A DNA stretch of 5,659 bases from a bacterium (GTDB taxonomy: Bacteria > Zixibacteria > MSB-5A5 > GN15 > FEB-12). Shown piece by piece: positions 1 through 5,659 of the stretch. The DNA lies in contig DAOUUR010000179.1 of assembly GCA_030668045.1 (NCBI GenBank), positions 1 to 5,659 on the forward strand, written 5' to 3'. Below the pieces are notes generated by a model, which saw only the letters and a program-made list of their open reading frames with translations, was not told where the DNA came from and made no database searches. Numbering within the stretch: position 1 is the stretch's first letter; each line of letters opens with the position of its first letter. The translations under genes and the position numbers were made by a program.

Positions 1-1207
1 CCGCTTCCTGCAACCCCTGACGGAACTCAGCAGGAATATGCTGCAGCGTCGATTCGGCAAAACCCGCAACTATCATCCTGACAGCTTCGGAAGGATCAAT
101 GCCGCGAGCCTCCAGATAGAATCGTTCCATCGGGTCGATCGGTCCTATTGTTGCCCCGTGGCTGCAACTTACATCTTCGTTCAGGATTTCAAGCTCGGGG
201 ATAGTCTCGGCGCGAGCACCTTTGTTGAGCAAGAGGTTGCGATTGATCTGGTATGCTTCACACGTTCGGGCATCCTTTTCAATTCTGATCAGGCCGGTGT
301 AGGCCGACTCCGCACGATCACGCAGGACAACTTTGAAATCGATATTCGAGTTGGTCTGGCTACTGCGATGGTGTTGCAGAGTGTGGCAGTCAAAGTGCTG
401 ATGTCCGGACCCAAACGCCAGGCCATACATATTACTCTCGGCGCCGTCCCCATTGAGGATAACGCCATAGTTCTGTTTTGATAGAAGCCCCCCAAGACTC
501 ATGGTAGCGGTCAGTATGTTAGCGCCACGACCAAGTCTGGCTCGATGCGTGAAGAAAGTGTGGGCTTTCGCAGAATGTTCCTGGAGATTTGCGTAGCGAA
601 CGCGGCTGTTTTCATATCCAAATATCTCAACGGCACCGTTGGAGAAGTAAGGAGCATCGCTGCTGTTTTCTGCTCCGAGGTGCTCATCGATTACCGATAG
701 CTCGGCATTGTTCTCTACGACAATTAGCAATCGCGGGTAGTAGCTCGATCCGACGCTTGACGATACGTGCTGGAAGTGAAGAGGTTTGTCGATCGTTACA
801 CCGGAGGGAACAAAGATGAAAAGACCCTTGTCCCAGAGAGCGCCGTTCTGTGCCTCGAATTTGCCGGTATTACTATTGATGAGTTGATAGAGATGCGGCT
901 CGACGATATCACGGTGATTCTCCACTGCGTCAGACAGCGAAGAGATTATCACGCCTTTGGGGATATCGCTTTCTGATAGGTCGGAATTGATCTGGTTCGG
1001 TTGCATGCTATCGGTTGCGTCACCGGAGATACCGATAAACTTCTGAGGATCAGTGTAGCGCCAGAGATGCAGTCCGCGAGGGGGGAGGGGGGTGTCGTTG
1101 AACGAATCGCGGGAGGCGCGTCGCTTCTTAAGCAACCATTCGGAACCTTGCTTCAATTCAGGCGACAGATCGGGGATCAATCCATTGTTGTCAGATTTAT
1201 CGTTCAT
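1..1207 (-). CDS. sufD: Fe-S cluster assembly protein SufD (C-terminus cut by window edge)
   Basis: SufD is the non-ATPase partner of SufB in the cytoplasmic SufBC2D scaffold that assembles Fe-S clusters. Translating the minus strand from the ATG at 1207-1205 gives 402 codons open to the window edge with no stop. The family is usually about 420-440 residues, so only the last few tens are missing. An N-terminal helical part (about 1-100) leads into the right-handed beta-helix core, including IFVPSGVTIDKPLHF near 131-145. The C-terminal hallmark SCSHGATIGPID lies near 347-358. Its His350 should match E. coli SufD His360, a residue at the SufB-SufD interface implicated in cluster building; this mapping is from memory of the family. 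SufD starts 16 bases after the sufB stop, with only a weak purine-rich ribosome site (GAAAGA, 1218-1223), so translation is probably coupled to sufB. Codons 39-44 cross two six-base G tracts (plus-strand view) without loss of frame. Confidence 0.95.
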   Translation of the reverse strand, partial: MNDKSDNNGLIPDLSPELKQGSEWLLKKRRASRDSFNDTPLPPRGLHLWRYTDPQKFIGISGDATDSMQPNQINSDLSESDIPKGVIISSLSDAVENHRDIVEPHLYQLINSNTGKFEAQNGALWDKGLFIFVPSGVTIDKPLHFQHVSSSVGSSYYPRLLIVVENNAELSVIDEHLGAENSSDAPYFSNGAVEIFGYENSRVRYANLQEHSAKAHTFFTHRARLGRGANILTATMSLGGLLSKQNYGVILNGDGAESNMYGLAFGSGHQHFDCHTLQHHRSSQTNSNIDFKVVLRDRAESAYTGLIRIEKDARTCEAYQINRNLLLNKGARAETIPELEILNEDVSCSHGATIGPIDPMERFYLEARGIDPSEAVRMIVAGFAESTLQHIPAEFRQGLQEA

Positions 1208-1223
1208 TGGTTTTGTATCTTTC

Positions 1224-2663
1224 TTAGCCAACCGAGCCTTCCATCTCAAGCTCAATCAATCTGTTCAATTCGACCGCGTATTCCAGCGGCAATTCTTTGG
1301 TGAAGGGTTCCATAAAGCCGTTGACGATCAGCAGGCGGGCATCATCTTCAGTCAGGCCGCGACTGGTCAGATAGAAAAGCTGCTCCTCGGCAACTTTCGA
1401 GACGCGGGCTTCATGTTCGACCTTAACCTGATCATTATCAATTTCCATCGTCGGATAAGTGTCCGAGCGGGCTTCCCCTCCAATGAGGAGGGCGTCGCAT
1501 TCAACCGATGCCTTCGCGTTGGCAGCGTTCTTGTGAATCTTGACCAGACCTCGATACGACGAACGACCGTTGTCTTTCGAGATTGATTTTGACGTTACCC
1601 GTGAGGATGTGTTCGGGGCCGCATGAATGACCTTGGAGCCGGCATCCTGATGCTGATCAATTCCGGCAAAGGCGACCGATAGTATCTCGCCGCGAGCGCC
1701 CTCGCCCAACAGTTGGATGCAGGGGTATTTCATAGTCAGGCGCGAACCGAGGTTGCCATCGACCCACTCAACCGTTGCATTCTTGTAAGCCGACGCCCGT
1801 TTGGTTACGAGGTTGTATATGTTTCGCGACCAGTTCTGAATTGTCGTGTAGCGAATATAGGCGTCCTCAAGAGCAATCAATTCAACGACTGCAGAGTGCA
1901 GCGAGTTTGTCGAATAGATCGGCGCGGTGCAACCTTCGATGTAGTGTACGCGTGACCCTTTGTCGGCAATAACCAAAGTTCGCTCGAACTGTCCCATGTT
2001 CTCGGCATTGATTCGGAAATATGCCTGCAACGGAATCTTGACATCGATACCCGGCGGGACATACAAAAAAGAGCCGCCCGACCAGACCGAAGTGTTCAAC
2101 GCTGCAAATTTGTTGTCGGCAGACGAAATGACGCTTCCGAAGTACTTCTCTACGATCTCCGGATACTCCTTCAGGCCGGTGTCCATATCGAGAAAAACAA
2201 TGCCCTGCTTCTTGAGATCATCCCGCATCGAATGATAGACCACTTCCGATTCGTACTGGGCGGAAACACCGCCAAGGAAATTCTTCTCTGCTTCGGGGAT
2301 GCCGAGTTTGTCAAAAGTTTTACGGATATACTCGGGGACATCGTCCCAGCTTGTCTGCTGGTTTTCGATTGGCTTCATAAAGTAGTAGATATTATCGTAA
2401 TCAATCTCGCCGATCAGCTTAGTGTTACCCCATTTTGGGTTCGGTTTAGCGAGAAAGATATCGAGCGCTTCGTGGCGACGGTCGGTCATCCAGCGCGGTT
2501 CTTTTTTCATCCGCGATATCATCTCAACCACCTCGTGGTTGATGCCTTTAGCGCCCTTATGGAAGTAATTGACTGGATCGTGGAACCCGTACCGGGTGGC
2601 ATAGTCGGTGTTGAGGGCCGAGAGATCGTTGTTCCGCTTTTTTCTCGAATCAGACACGTTCAC
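1224..2663 (-). CDS. sufB: Fe-S cluster assembly scaffold protein SufB
   Basis: SufB is the main scaffold subunit of SufBC2D; it receives sulfur and, with SufD, holds the nascent cluster. The protein is 479 residues against about 465-495 in the family, so it is full length. Visible landmarks are [21 protein letters not shown] (beta-helix start, about 195-215), EGCTAP with Cys245, [10 protein letters not shown] with Cys389, and [22 protein letters not shown] near 415-436. By alignment from memory, Cys245, Cys389 and Glu418 correspond to E. coli Cys254, Cys405 and Glu434, residues tied to sulfur transfer and cluster formation. Only three cysteines are present, and the N-terminal cysteine cluster of the E. 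coli protein is absent. The listed start is GTG and overlaps the sufC stop by 4 bases. The only ribosome site (GGAG, 2665-2668) sits 1 base from this GTG but 7 bases from a second in-frame GTG at 2657-2655, so the real protein may be 477 residues. Confidence 0.97.
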   Translation of the reverse strand: MNVSDSRKKRNNDLSALNTDYATRYGFHDPVNYFHKGAKGINHEVVEMISRMKKEPRWMTDRRHEALDIFLAKPNPKWGNTKLIGEIDYDNIYYFMKPIENQQTSWDDVPEYIRKTFDKLGIPEAEKNFLGGVSAQYESEVVYHSMRDDLKKQGIVFLDMDTGLKEYPEIVEKYFGSVISSADNKFAALNTSVWSGGSFLYVPPGIDVKIPLQAYFRINAENMGQFERTLVIADKGSRVHYIEGCTAPIYSTNSLHSAVVELIALEDAYIRYTTIQNWSRNIYNLVTKRASAYKNATVEWVDGNLGSRLTMKYPCIQLLGEGARGEILSVAFAGIDQHQDAGSKVIHAAPNTSSRVTSKSISKDNGRSSYRGLVKIHKNAANAKASVECDALLIGGEARSDTYPTMEIDNDQVKVEHEARVSKVAEEQLFYLTSRGLTEDDARLLIVNGFMEPFTKELPLEYAVELNRLIELEMEGSVG

Positions 2664-3427
2664 GCTCCAGCCGACCGGCTCAGTTCTTCTTCCACCCAGT
2701 CGTAGCCCCGTTCTTCGAGCTTGAGAGCCAGCTCGGGTCCGCCGGACTTCACCAGGCGGCCACCTATCATGACATGCACATGCTGCGGCTTGACGTAATT
2801 GAGAAGGCGCTGGTAATGGGTGACCATCAGGACACCCGTGTCGTCGCTCCGGAATCGGTTGATACCTTCTGAAACAGTCTTGAGGGCGTCGATATCAAGG
2901 CCCGAGTCGGTCTCGTCCAGCAGAGCCATCGTCGGCTGAAGCATCGCCATCTGAAGTATCTCCACTCGCTTCTTCTCGCCGCCGGAGAAACCATCATTGA
3001 GGTAGCGGGTGGCAAAGGAATGATCGATGGCAAGAGCATCCATTTCTTTTTTGAACAACTTCCGAAAATCAGACATGTCGGCCTCCGGGCCACGGCGGGC
3101 TTTGACTGCTGTCCGAAGGAAATTGGCCACAGTTACGCCCGGTATTGCCATCGGATACTGGAAGGCCAGAAACAATCCGGCGCGCGAACGTTTGTCGGCG
3201 GATAGATCAAGCAAACTCTGTCCGTTAAGTGATGCCTTCCCGCGTGTGATCTGATAGCTGGGATGACCCATCAGCGCGTTTGCAAGGGAAGACTTGCCCG
3301 AACCGTTTCGTCCCATGATGGCGTGAGTCTCGCCGGGGAATATCTTAAGAGTGATGCCGCGGACAATTTCCTTGCCTTCGATCTCAACATGAATGTCTTC
3401 AATATCCAGAAGTGGTTTTAGATTCAT
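2660..3427 (-). CDS. sufC: Fe-S cluster assembly ATPase SufC
   Basis: SufC is the ABC-type ATPase of the Suf system. Two copies bind SufB and SufD, and ATP-driven dimerisation reshapes the scaffold so that clusters can form. It is a soluble cytoplasmic protein and not a transporter. At 255 residues it has the usual length (about 245-260). All nucleotide-binding motifs are intact: Walker A GRNGSGKS (39-46), Q-loop Gln90 in FQYP, signature FSGGEKKR (147-154), Walker B MALLDE (167-172), D-loop SGLD (175-178) and H-loop His204 in THYQR. The stretches [21 protein letters not shown] and [12 protein letters not shown] are typical of SufC rather than of transport ATPases. The ATG overlaps the stop of the upstream regulator by 4 bases, and AAGGA lies 9 bases before it, so the start is well supported. 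Being first of the three suf genes, it is translated right after the regulator. Confidence 0.97.
   Translation of the reverse strand: MNLKPLLDIEDIHVEIEGKEIVRGITLKIFPGETHAIMGRNGSGKSSLANALMGHPSYQITRGKASLNGQSLLDLSADKRSRAGLFLAFQYPMAIPGVTVANFLRTAVKARRGPEADMSDFRKLFKKEMDALAIDHSFATRYLNDGFSGGEKKRVEILQMAMLQPTMALLDETDSGLDIDALKTVSEGINRFRSDDTGVLMVTHYQRLLNYVKPQHVHVMIGGRLVKSGGPELALKLEERGYDWVEEELSRSAGA
2665..2668 (-). promoter_or_regulatory. sufB ribosome binding site that decides the start
   Basis: On the minus strand GGAG at 2668-2665, inside the end of sufC, is the only good Shine-Dalgarno match near the start of sufB. It stands 1 base before the first GTG (2663), which is too close, and 7 bases before the second in-frame GTG (2657), which is a normal distance. 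This favours initiation at 2657, two codons into the longest frame. The choice does not affect any domain. Confidence 0.55.
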
Positions 3428-3987
3428 TTGGAGCGTTCCTTGTTACGGTTGGGGTTTGTCGCATCGACCTTTTGCCGATCGTTCGTTTTCAATAGATTCC
3501 GCGTCGAGTGCATAGGCAAGATCGGGTCTGGTATGTTGACCATCGATTTTATTTGCTGGACGTGATCCATCTGTTCATTGTCGAGAATGCTCTGCAGCGT
3601 CGTGTGGCTAAGGAAATTACCCACATAACCAGCTAAGCCCGCGAGAACGTGATGGACTGAGCAATTGGATACGTGAATACATGTTTGCCGCTGGCCTGAA
3701 AACTTGGCACAGTGATCGGGATCGATCAACGGCCCGCCAAGAGCAGTCAGAACTTTCAGAAGATTGATCTGCTCAGCTGGTTGCGAGATGCGGAACCCGC
3801 CGGTTCGACCACGCACCGATGATATCAGGCCGCTCTTGCGGAGAATCGACAGCAGCTTTGAGACATACGAAGCAGACAGACCCTCCAATCGGGCAATTTC
3901 CGGAATTGTGAGCTGGCTGTCTTCACCCTTGCGGGCTAGAGCCAGCAGGCAGCGAAGACCATATTCTTCAATCGATGATATTCTCAT
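3424..3987 (-). CDS. Rrf2-family (IscR-like) Fe-S-sensing transcriptional regulator of the suf operon
   Basis: This is a winged helix-turn-helix regulator of the Rrf2 family (IscR, NsrR and SufR-like members). The start MRISSIEEYGLRCLLAL is the classic family N-terminus. The recognition helix region is near 38-54 (SASYVSKLLSILRKSGL) and the wing near 57-68 (SVRGRTGGFRIS). Three cysteines (Cys93, Cys103, Cys109) and His112 suit an Fe-S cluster. The spacing is C-x9-C-x5-C-x2-H, against C-x5-C-x5-C-x2-H in E. coli IscR, so the first gap is longer. The protein has 187 residues, beyond the usual 130-165 or so, because of a polar, basic tail after about residue 150. It leads the operon and overlaps sufC by 4 bases, so it very likely senses Fe-S status and controls its own operon. 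The ATG has no clear ribosome site; the start rests on homology. Target and cluster type are inference. Confidence 0.9.
   Translation of the reverse strand: MRISSIEEYGLRCLLALARKGEDSQLTIPEIARLEGLSASYVSKLLSILRKSGLISSVRGRTGGFRISQPAEQINLLKVLTALGGPLIDPDHCAKFSGQRQTCIHVSNCSVHHVLAGLAGYVGNFLSHTTLQSILDNEQMDHVQQIKSMVNIPDPILPMHSTRNLLKTNDRQKVDATNPNRNKERSK
3437..3441 (-). promoter_or_regulatory. sufC ribosome binding site
   Basis: AAGGA on the minus strand, 9 bases before the sufC ATG, lies inside the last codons of the upstream Rrf2 gene. It supports the annotated sufC start and indicates that sufC can be translated both independently and by coupling through the 4-base overlap. Confidence 0.7.
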
Positions 3988-4026
3988 AACAAACCAATAA
4001 TCGAGTCATCCACTTTCTCGGTCAGA

Positions 4027-4055
4027 ACCATACGAAAACAATACTTATTTGTAAA
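4027..4055 (-). promoter_or_regulatory. Predicted sigma-70-like promoter of the Rrf2-sufCBD operon
   Basis: On the minus strand TTTACA (4055-4050, five of six bases matching TTGACA) is followed after exactly 17 bases by TATGGT (4032-4027, four of six matching TATAAT). Transcription would begin near 4020, about 33 bases before the regulator's ATG. It is the best-spaced promoter pair I found upstream of the operon. The call is by eye and assumes a standard housekeeping sigma factor. Confidence 0.5.
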
Positions 4056-4061
4056 GTATTG
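4039..4061. promoter_or_regulatory. AT-rich palindrome, candidate operator for the Rrf2 regulator
   Basis: CAATACTT (4039-4046) and AAGTATTG (4054-4061) are perfect 8-base inverted arms around a 7-base centre; two further pairs (4036/4064 and 4037/4063) extend the symmetry after one mismatch. The 23-base dyad covers the predicted -35 box and much of the spacer of the suf promoter, where a dimeric repressor would block RNA polymerase. Rrf2 proteins bind dyads of about this size. The sequence does not match the IscR type 1 or type 2 consensus as I remember them, so the assignment rests on position and symmetry only. Confidence 0.5.
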
Positions 4062-4099
4062 ATTAGAACATTTTCCGTCCAAATTGGTTCCCCCTAATT

Positions 4100-4105
4100 T
4101 ATAGT
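4100..4105 (+). promoter_or_regulatory. Possible -10 element for mntP
   Basis: TATAGT matches TATAAT at five of six bases on the plus strand and would give a leader of roughly 105 bases before the mntP start. No convincing -35 box lies 16-18 bases upstream, so this is a weak candidate that may need an activator or may be chance in an AT-rich stretch. Confidence 0.25.
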
Positions 4106-4159
4106 GGCGAGTGGTGTCGGATTAGGTTATTTTTTCAATTAGAGCCAATGTGCGGATCG

Positions 4160-4179
4160 CGATAAACGTTGTTTAGTCG
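4160..4179 (+). other. Small hairpin in the mntP leader
   Basis: CGATAAAC (4160-4167) can pair with GTTTAGTCG (4171-4179) around a GTT loop with one bulged base. It lies about 38 bases before the mntP start and about 27 bases before its ribosome site. The stem is short and AT-rich, has no U-tract, and does not resemble the yybP-ykoY manganese riboswitch. It may have no function. Confidence 0.2.
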
Positions 4180-4206
4180 TCGAAGCCACAACGAGTTACG
4201 AGGATT

Positions 4207-4212
4207 AAGGAG
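4207..4212 (+). promoter_or_regulatory. mntP ribosome binding site
   Basis: AAGGAG stands 5 bases before the TTG at 4218. This strong site is the main reason to accept a TTG start for mntP; the encoded N-terminus also fits the family and places the first conserved aspartate at residue 16. Confidence 0.75.
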
Positions 4213-4217
4213 TCACG

Positions 4218-4766
4218 TTGGACGTTACCAATATTGTTGCACTTGCCTTTGCGCTGGCTTTTGATGCTTTTGGGGTGGCGATTGCGGTTGGAATTCAGCT
4301 GGGGGTGCTGGACCGCTGGACCGTTTTTCGATTGTCGTTTCACTTTGGTTTCGCGCAGTTCGGGATGCCGATAATCGGATGGCTGGCTGGCGGGTATATT
4401 TCGGGCTGGGTGGGGTCGCTCGGTACGTGGCTGGCAGCGATTATTTTGGCTGGCATTGGTGGGCGTTTGATCTGGGAGCAATTCAAGCCACAGGAACGTG
4501 AATGGAAAGGTGACCCTACTCGCGGCGCCTGCCTCTTGATCCTGATGTTTGCTACATCGATCGACGCGTTAGCGGCCGGATTTACCCTGGCTCTGGTCGG
4601 AACGAACATTTTTCTGCCGACCATAGTGATCGGCGTGGTTGCGGCGGGCATGACGATTGTTGGTCTTGTCTTCGGCAGGGCGCTCGGTATCAAATATAGC
4701 CGGATCGCCGGTATCACCGGGGGGATAATATTAATCGGTTTGGCCGTAAAAGCGGTGGTCGGTTGA
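4218..4766 (+). CDS. mntP: MntP-family manganese efflux pump
   Basis: MntP (formerly YebN, DUF204) is an inner-membrane exporter that removes excess Mn2+ from the cytoplasm. The protein has 182 residues against about 180-190 in the family. It is strongly hydrophobic, with six likely membrane segments near 4-27, 36-56, 65-85, 102-125, 130-154 and 161-181. A hydrophilic loop (about 86-101, QFKPQEREWKGDPT) splits it into the expected two halves of three helices. Each half keeps its signature: LAFDAFGVAIAVG with Asp16 and FATSIDALAAG with Asp116, matching aspartates Asp16 and Asp118 reported as important in E. coli MntP (from memory). FHFGFAQFGMPIIGW is also typical. The start is TTG with a strong ribosome site. 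The gene is divergent from the Rrf2-suf operon and ends one base from the convergent acetyltransferase. Transport substrate is inferred from family; no manganese riboswitch was found in its leader. Confidence 0.93.
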   Translation: MDVTNIVALAFALAFDAFGVAIAVGIQLGVLDRWTVFRLSFHFGFAQFGMPIIGWLAGGYISGWVGSLGTWLAAIILAGIGGRLIWEQFKPQEREWKGDPTRGACLLILMFATSIDALAAGFTLALVGTNIFLPTIVIGVVAAGMTIVGLVFGRALGIKYSRIAGITGGIILIGLAVKAVVG

Positions 4767-4767
4767 T

Positions 4768-5316
4768 CTAGAGAACGAGAGCAAGCATCGGTTTCTCCGG
4801 ATTATCGGAGACCAATTTGAATCCTGCCTTAAGGTAGGTCGATTCCGGCCCGGTCCACATATCTCCCTCCGACAGGTCTTGGCCACGTTTGGGGAAAGCT
4901 TCGATACGTTTGACACCGCGCGCTTTCAGGTCGGTTAAAATCTCGTCAAGCATGAAAGAGGCATAGCCCTGTCGCCGATATGCTGGCGCGATTAGAAAGC
5001 AGGTGATGGCCCAACTCTGCGGATCGGGGGAGAGGTTGAATTGTGCAACCAGTTTTTCCAGCCGGTCGCGCGGTCCGACCTGGCACCAACCGACCGGTTT
5101 GCCGTCATCGTATAGTAGATAGCCATCGTATTCGCCACGATCAAACAGCTTGTCCCGGAACGCCCGATTGCGGATCGGTGGTCGATCCGACCAGCCATCC
5201 CATGTCGGCACCCACCACGCCACACAAAAACAGCAAGCGGCGTCGTTGATCGCCGAGTGGACACGGTAGAAATCGTTGCGACGGGTCGGGTCTATGCGGT
5301 GGACTTCAAGATGCAT
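4768..5316 (-). CDS. GNAT-family N-acetyltransferase, substrate unknown
   Basis: This is a single-domain GNAT protein that would transfer an acetyl group from acetyl-CoA to an amine; the acceptor cannot be read from sequence. From the ATG at 5316 it has 182 residues. ITCFLIAPAYRRQGYAS (104-120) contains the beta4 strand and the acetyl-CoA pyrophosphate loop R-R-Q-G-Y-A (114-119). GYLLYDDGKPVGWCQVG (65-81) is the preceding beta-hairpin, and MWTGPESTYLKAGFKLV (143-159) is the usual C-terminal motif. A run of cysteines and aromatics (CCFCVAWW, 28-35) near the N-terminus is conspicuous. A longer frame starts at a TTG at 5334, but the GGAG there overlaps that codon; it lies 12 bases before the ATG, so I prefer the ATG despite the long spacing. 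The gene sits 48 bases after the neighbouring frame and may share its transcript. Confidence 0.85.
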   Translation of the reverse strand: MHLEVHRIDPTRRNDFYRVHSAINDAACCFCVAWWVPTWDGWSDRPPIRNRAFRDKLFDRGEYDGYLLYDDGKPVGWCQVGPRDRLEKLVAQFNLSPDPQSWAITCFLIAPAYRRQGYASFMLDEILTDLKARGVKRIEAFPKRGQDLSEGDMWTGPESTYLKAGFKLVSDNPEKPMLALVL

Positions 5317-5335
5317 CAGGTAGTGGCGCTCCAAA

Positions 5336-5347
5336 GTGACCGGTCAC
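5336..5347. repeat. Perfect 12-base palindrome upstream of the acetyltransferase
   Basis: GTGACCGGTCAC is fully self-complementary and lies in the short gap between the two rightmost minus-strand genes, 19 bases before the preferred acetyltransferase ATG. Symmetry stops exactly at 12 bases. A palindrome of this length is expected about once by chance in a window this size, so a role as an operator is only a possibility. Confidence 0.35.
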
Positions 5348-5364
5348 AGTCTGGAACAAGTTTC

Positions 5365-5659
5365 TCAAAAGTAAGCAGCGTGCGTGATTTCGATTACGAA
5401 CTCAGTTGTCTCACTGGGAGACACCGTTACCAGCCAGATGTAGCCGTCGCCGTCTGAACCGTTGGCATAGTACAGATCGTTCTCCTGCACAAAGGCGGAG
5501 TAGTCGCCCGGCGGCAAACTGATCTCATAGAGGCCGTCGGTATCGCTTTCCGCCGTAGCGACTAGTCTCGTCTTGATTTTCTTGTAGAACGGACCGACTC
5601 CGTCCGGAACAACATCGTCAAACGTGGTTTTTTCATAGAAGAAGACAGTTCGACTCACA
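5365..5659 (-). CDS. Carboxypeptidase-regulatory-like domain protein, C-terminal fragment (N-terminus beyond window)
   Basis: About 97 residues are visible, ending at the TGA at 5367-5365. GLYEISLPPGDYSAFVQEND (about 42-61) followed by YYANGSDGDGYIWLVTVSPS and alternating hydrophobic residues is the pattern of a carboxypeptidase-regulatory-like or CnaB-like beta-sandwich, common at the end of exported or outer-surface proteins. The first visible codons (SRTVFFYE) look like a beta strand inside the domain. The GTG at 5658-5656 on the window edge is therefore more likely an internal valine than a start, and the gene probably continues to the right, perhaps with a signal peptide. It lies 48 bases upstream of the acetyltransferase on the same strand. 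Its function is unknown; the domain usually serves binding or stability rather than catalysis. Confidence 0.6.
   Translation of the reverse strand, partial: VSRTVFFYEKTTFDDVVPDGVGPFYKKIKTRLVATAESDTDGLYEISLPPGDYSAFVQENDLYYANGSDGDGYIWLVTVSPSETTEFVIEITHAAYF

Noticed and set aside
38..1586. Plus-strand open frames opposite sufD and sufB (for example 38-481, 1001-1303 and 1092-1586)
   Set aside because: They lie antisense to strongly conserved suf genes, lack recognisable domains and have composition typical of reverse-frame shadows.
2232..2705. A 157-codon plus-strand open frame across the sufB/sufC junction
   Set aside because: It is antisense to two clearly identified genes and shows no family signature or ribosome site of note.
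4079..4087. CCAA-A-TTGG near-palindrome between the two promoters
   Set aside because: Four-base arms are too short to separate from chance, and it overlaps no promoter element.
4093..4126. Inverted CCTAAT (4093-4098) and ATTAGG (4121-4126) around the possible mntP -10 box, recalling a DtxR/MntR site
   Set aside because: The arms are only six bases, lie 22 bases apart and have the opposite orientation to the usual TTAGG...CCTAA arrangement, so chance is likely in this AT-rich stretch.
4173..4717. Minus-strand open frames opposite mntP
   Set aside because: The plus-strand MntP has the full six-segment topology and both aspartate motifs; the reverse frames are proline- and arginine-rich shadows.
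5656..5658. GTG at the right edge as the true start of the last gene
   Set aside because: The residues after it look like a strand inside the domain, and the window ends there, so no ribosome site can be judged; an internal valine is more likely.

Overview
This window reads as chromosomal DNA from a bacterium, with dense coding, short gaps and start/stop overlaps. It carries housekeeping iron-sulfur (Fe-S) cluster assembly genes next to a manganese exporter. The gene order is Rrf2 regulator, sufC, sufB, sufD. Several starts are not ATG (sufB GTG, mntP TTG), and the last gene holds a carboxypeptidase-regulatory-like beta-sandwich domain. Together these fit an environmental, poorly sampled lineage, perhaps in the FCB/Zixibacteria area, better than a well-studied model group. 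That placement is an impression from protein style and not a demonstrated assignment.

Layout from left to right. Bases 1-3987 hold one minus-strand operon, read from right to left: an IscR-like Rrf2 regulator (3424-3987), sufC ATPase (2660-3427), sufB scaffold (1224-2663) and sufD (1207 down to the window edge, where its C-terminus is cut off). Regulator/sufC and sufC/sufB overlap by 4 bases, and sufB/sufD are 16 bases apart, so the four genes are almost certainly one transcript with coupled translation. Bases 3988-4217 form a 230-base divergent control region. It has a good sigma-70-like promoter for the suf operon overlapped by an AT-rich palindrome, and a separate leader for the rightward gene. 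Bases 4218-4766 (+) encode an MntP-family Mn2+ efflux pump. Its stop codon lies one base from the stop of a convergent GNAT acetyltransferase (minus strand, down to 4768). Upstream of that, also on the minus strand, the C-terminal end of a carboxypeptidase-regulatory-like domain protein enters from the right edge.

How the genes work together. SufB, SufC and SufD form the SufBC2D complex, which builds Fe-S clusters using ATP. The Rrf2 protein keeps three cysteines and a histidine suited to holding an Fe-S cluster, so it probably senses cluster supply and represses its own operon through the palindrome at its promoter. MntP sets cytoplasmic Mn2+, which competes with iron. Its head-to-head position with the Fe-S operon suggests, but does not prove, shared metal or oxidative-stress control.

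I found no mobile element, CRISPR array, RNA gene or clear intrinsic terminator, and no evidence for a wholly new system. The points most worth checking are the divergent control region, the palindrome-promoter overlap, and the unusual ligand spacing and long basic tail of the Rrf2 protein.
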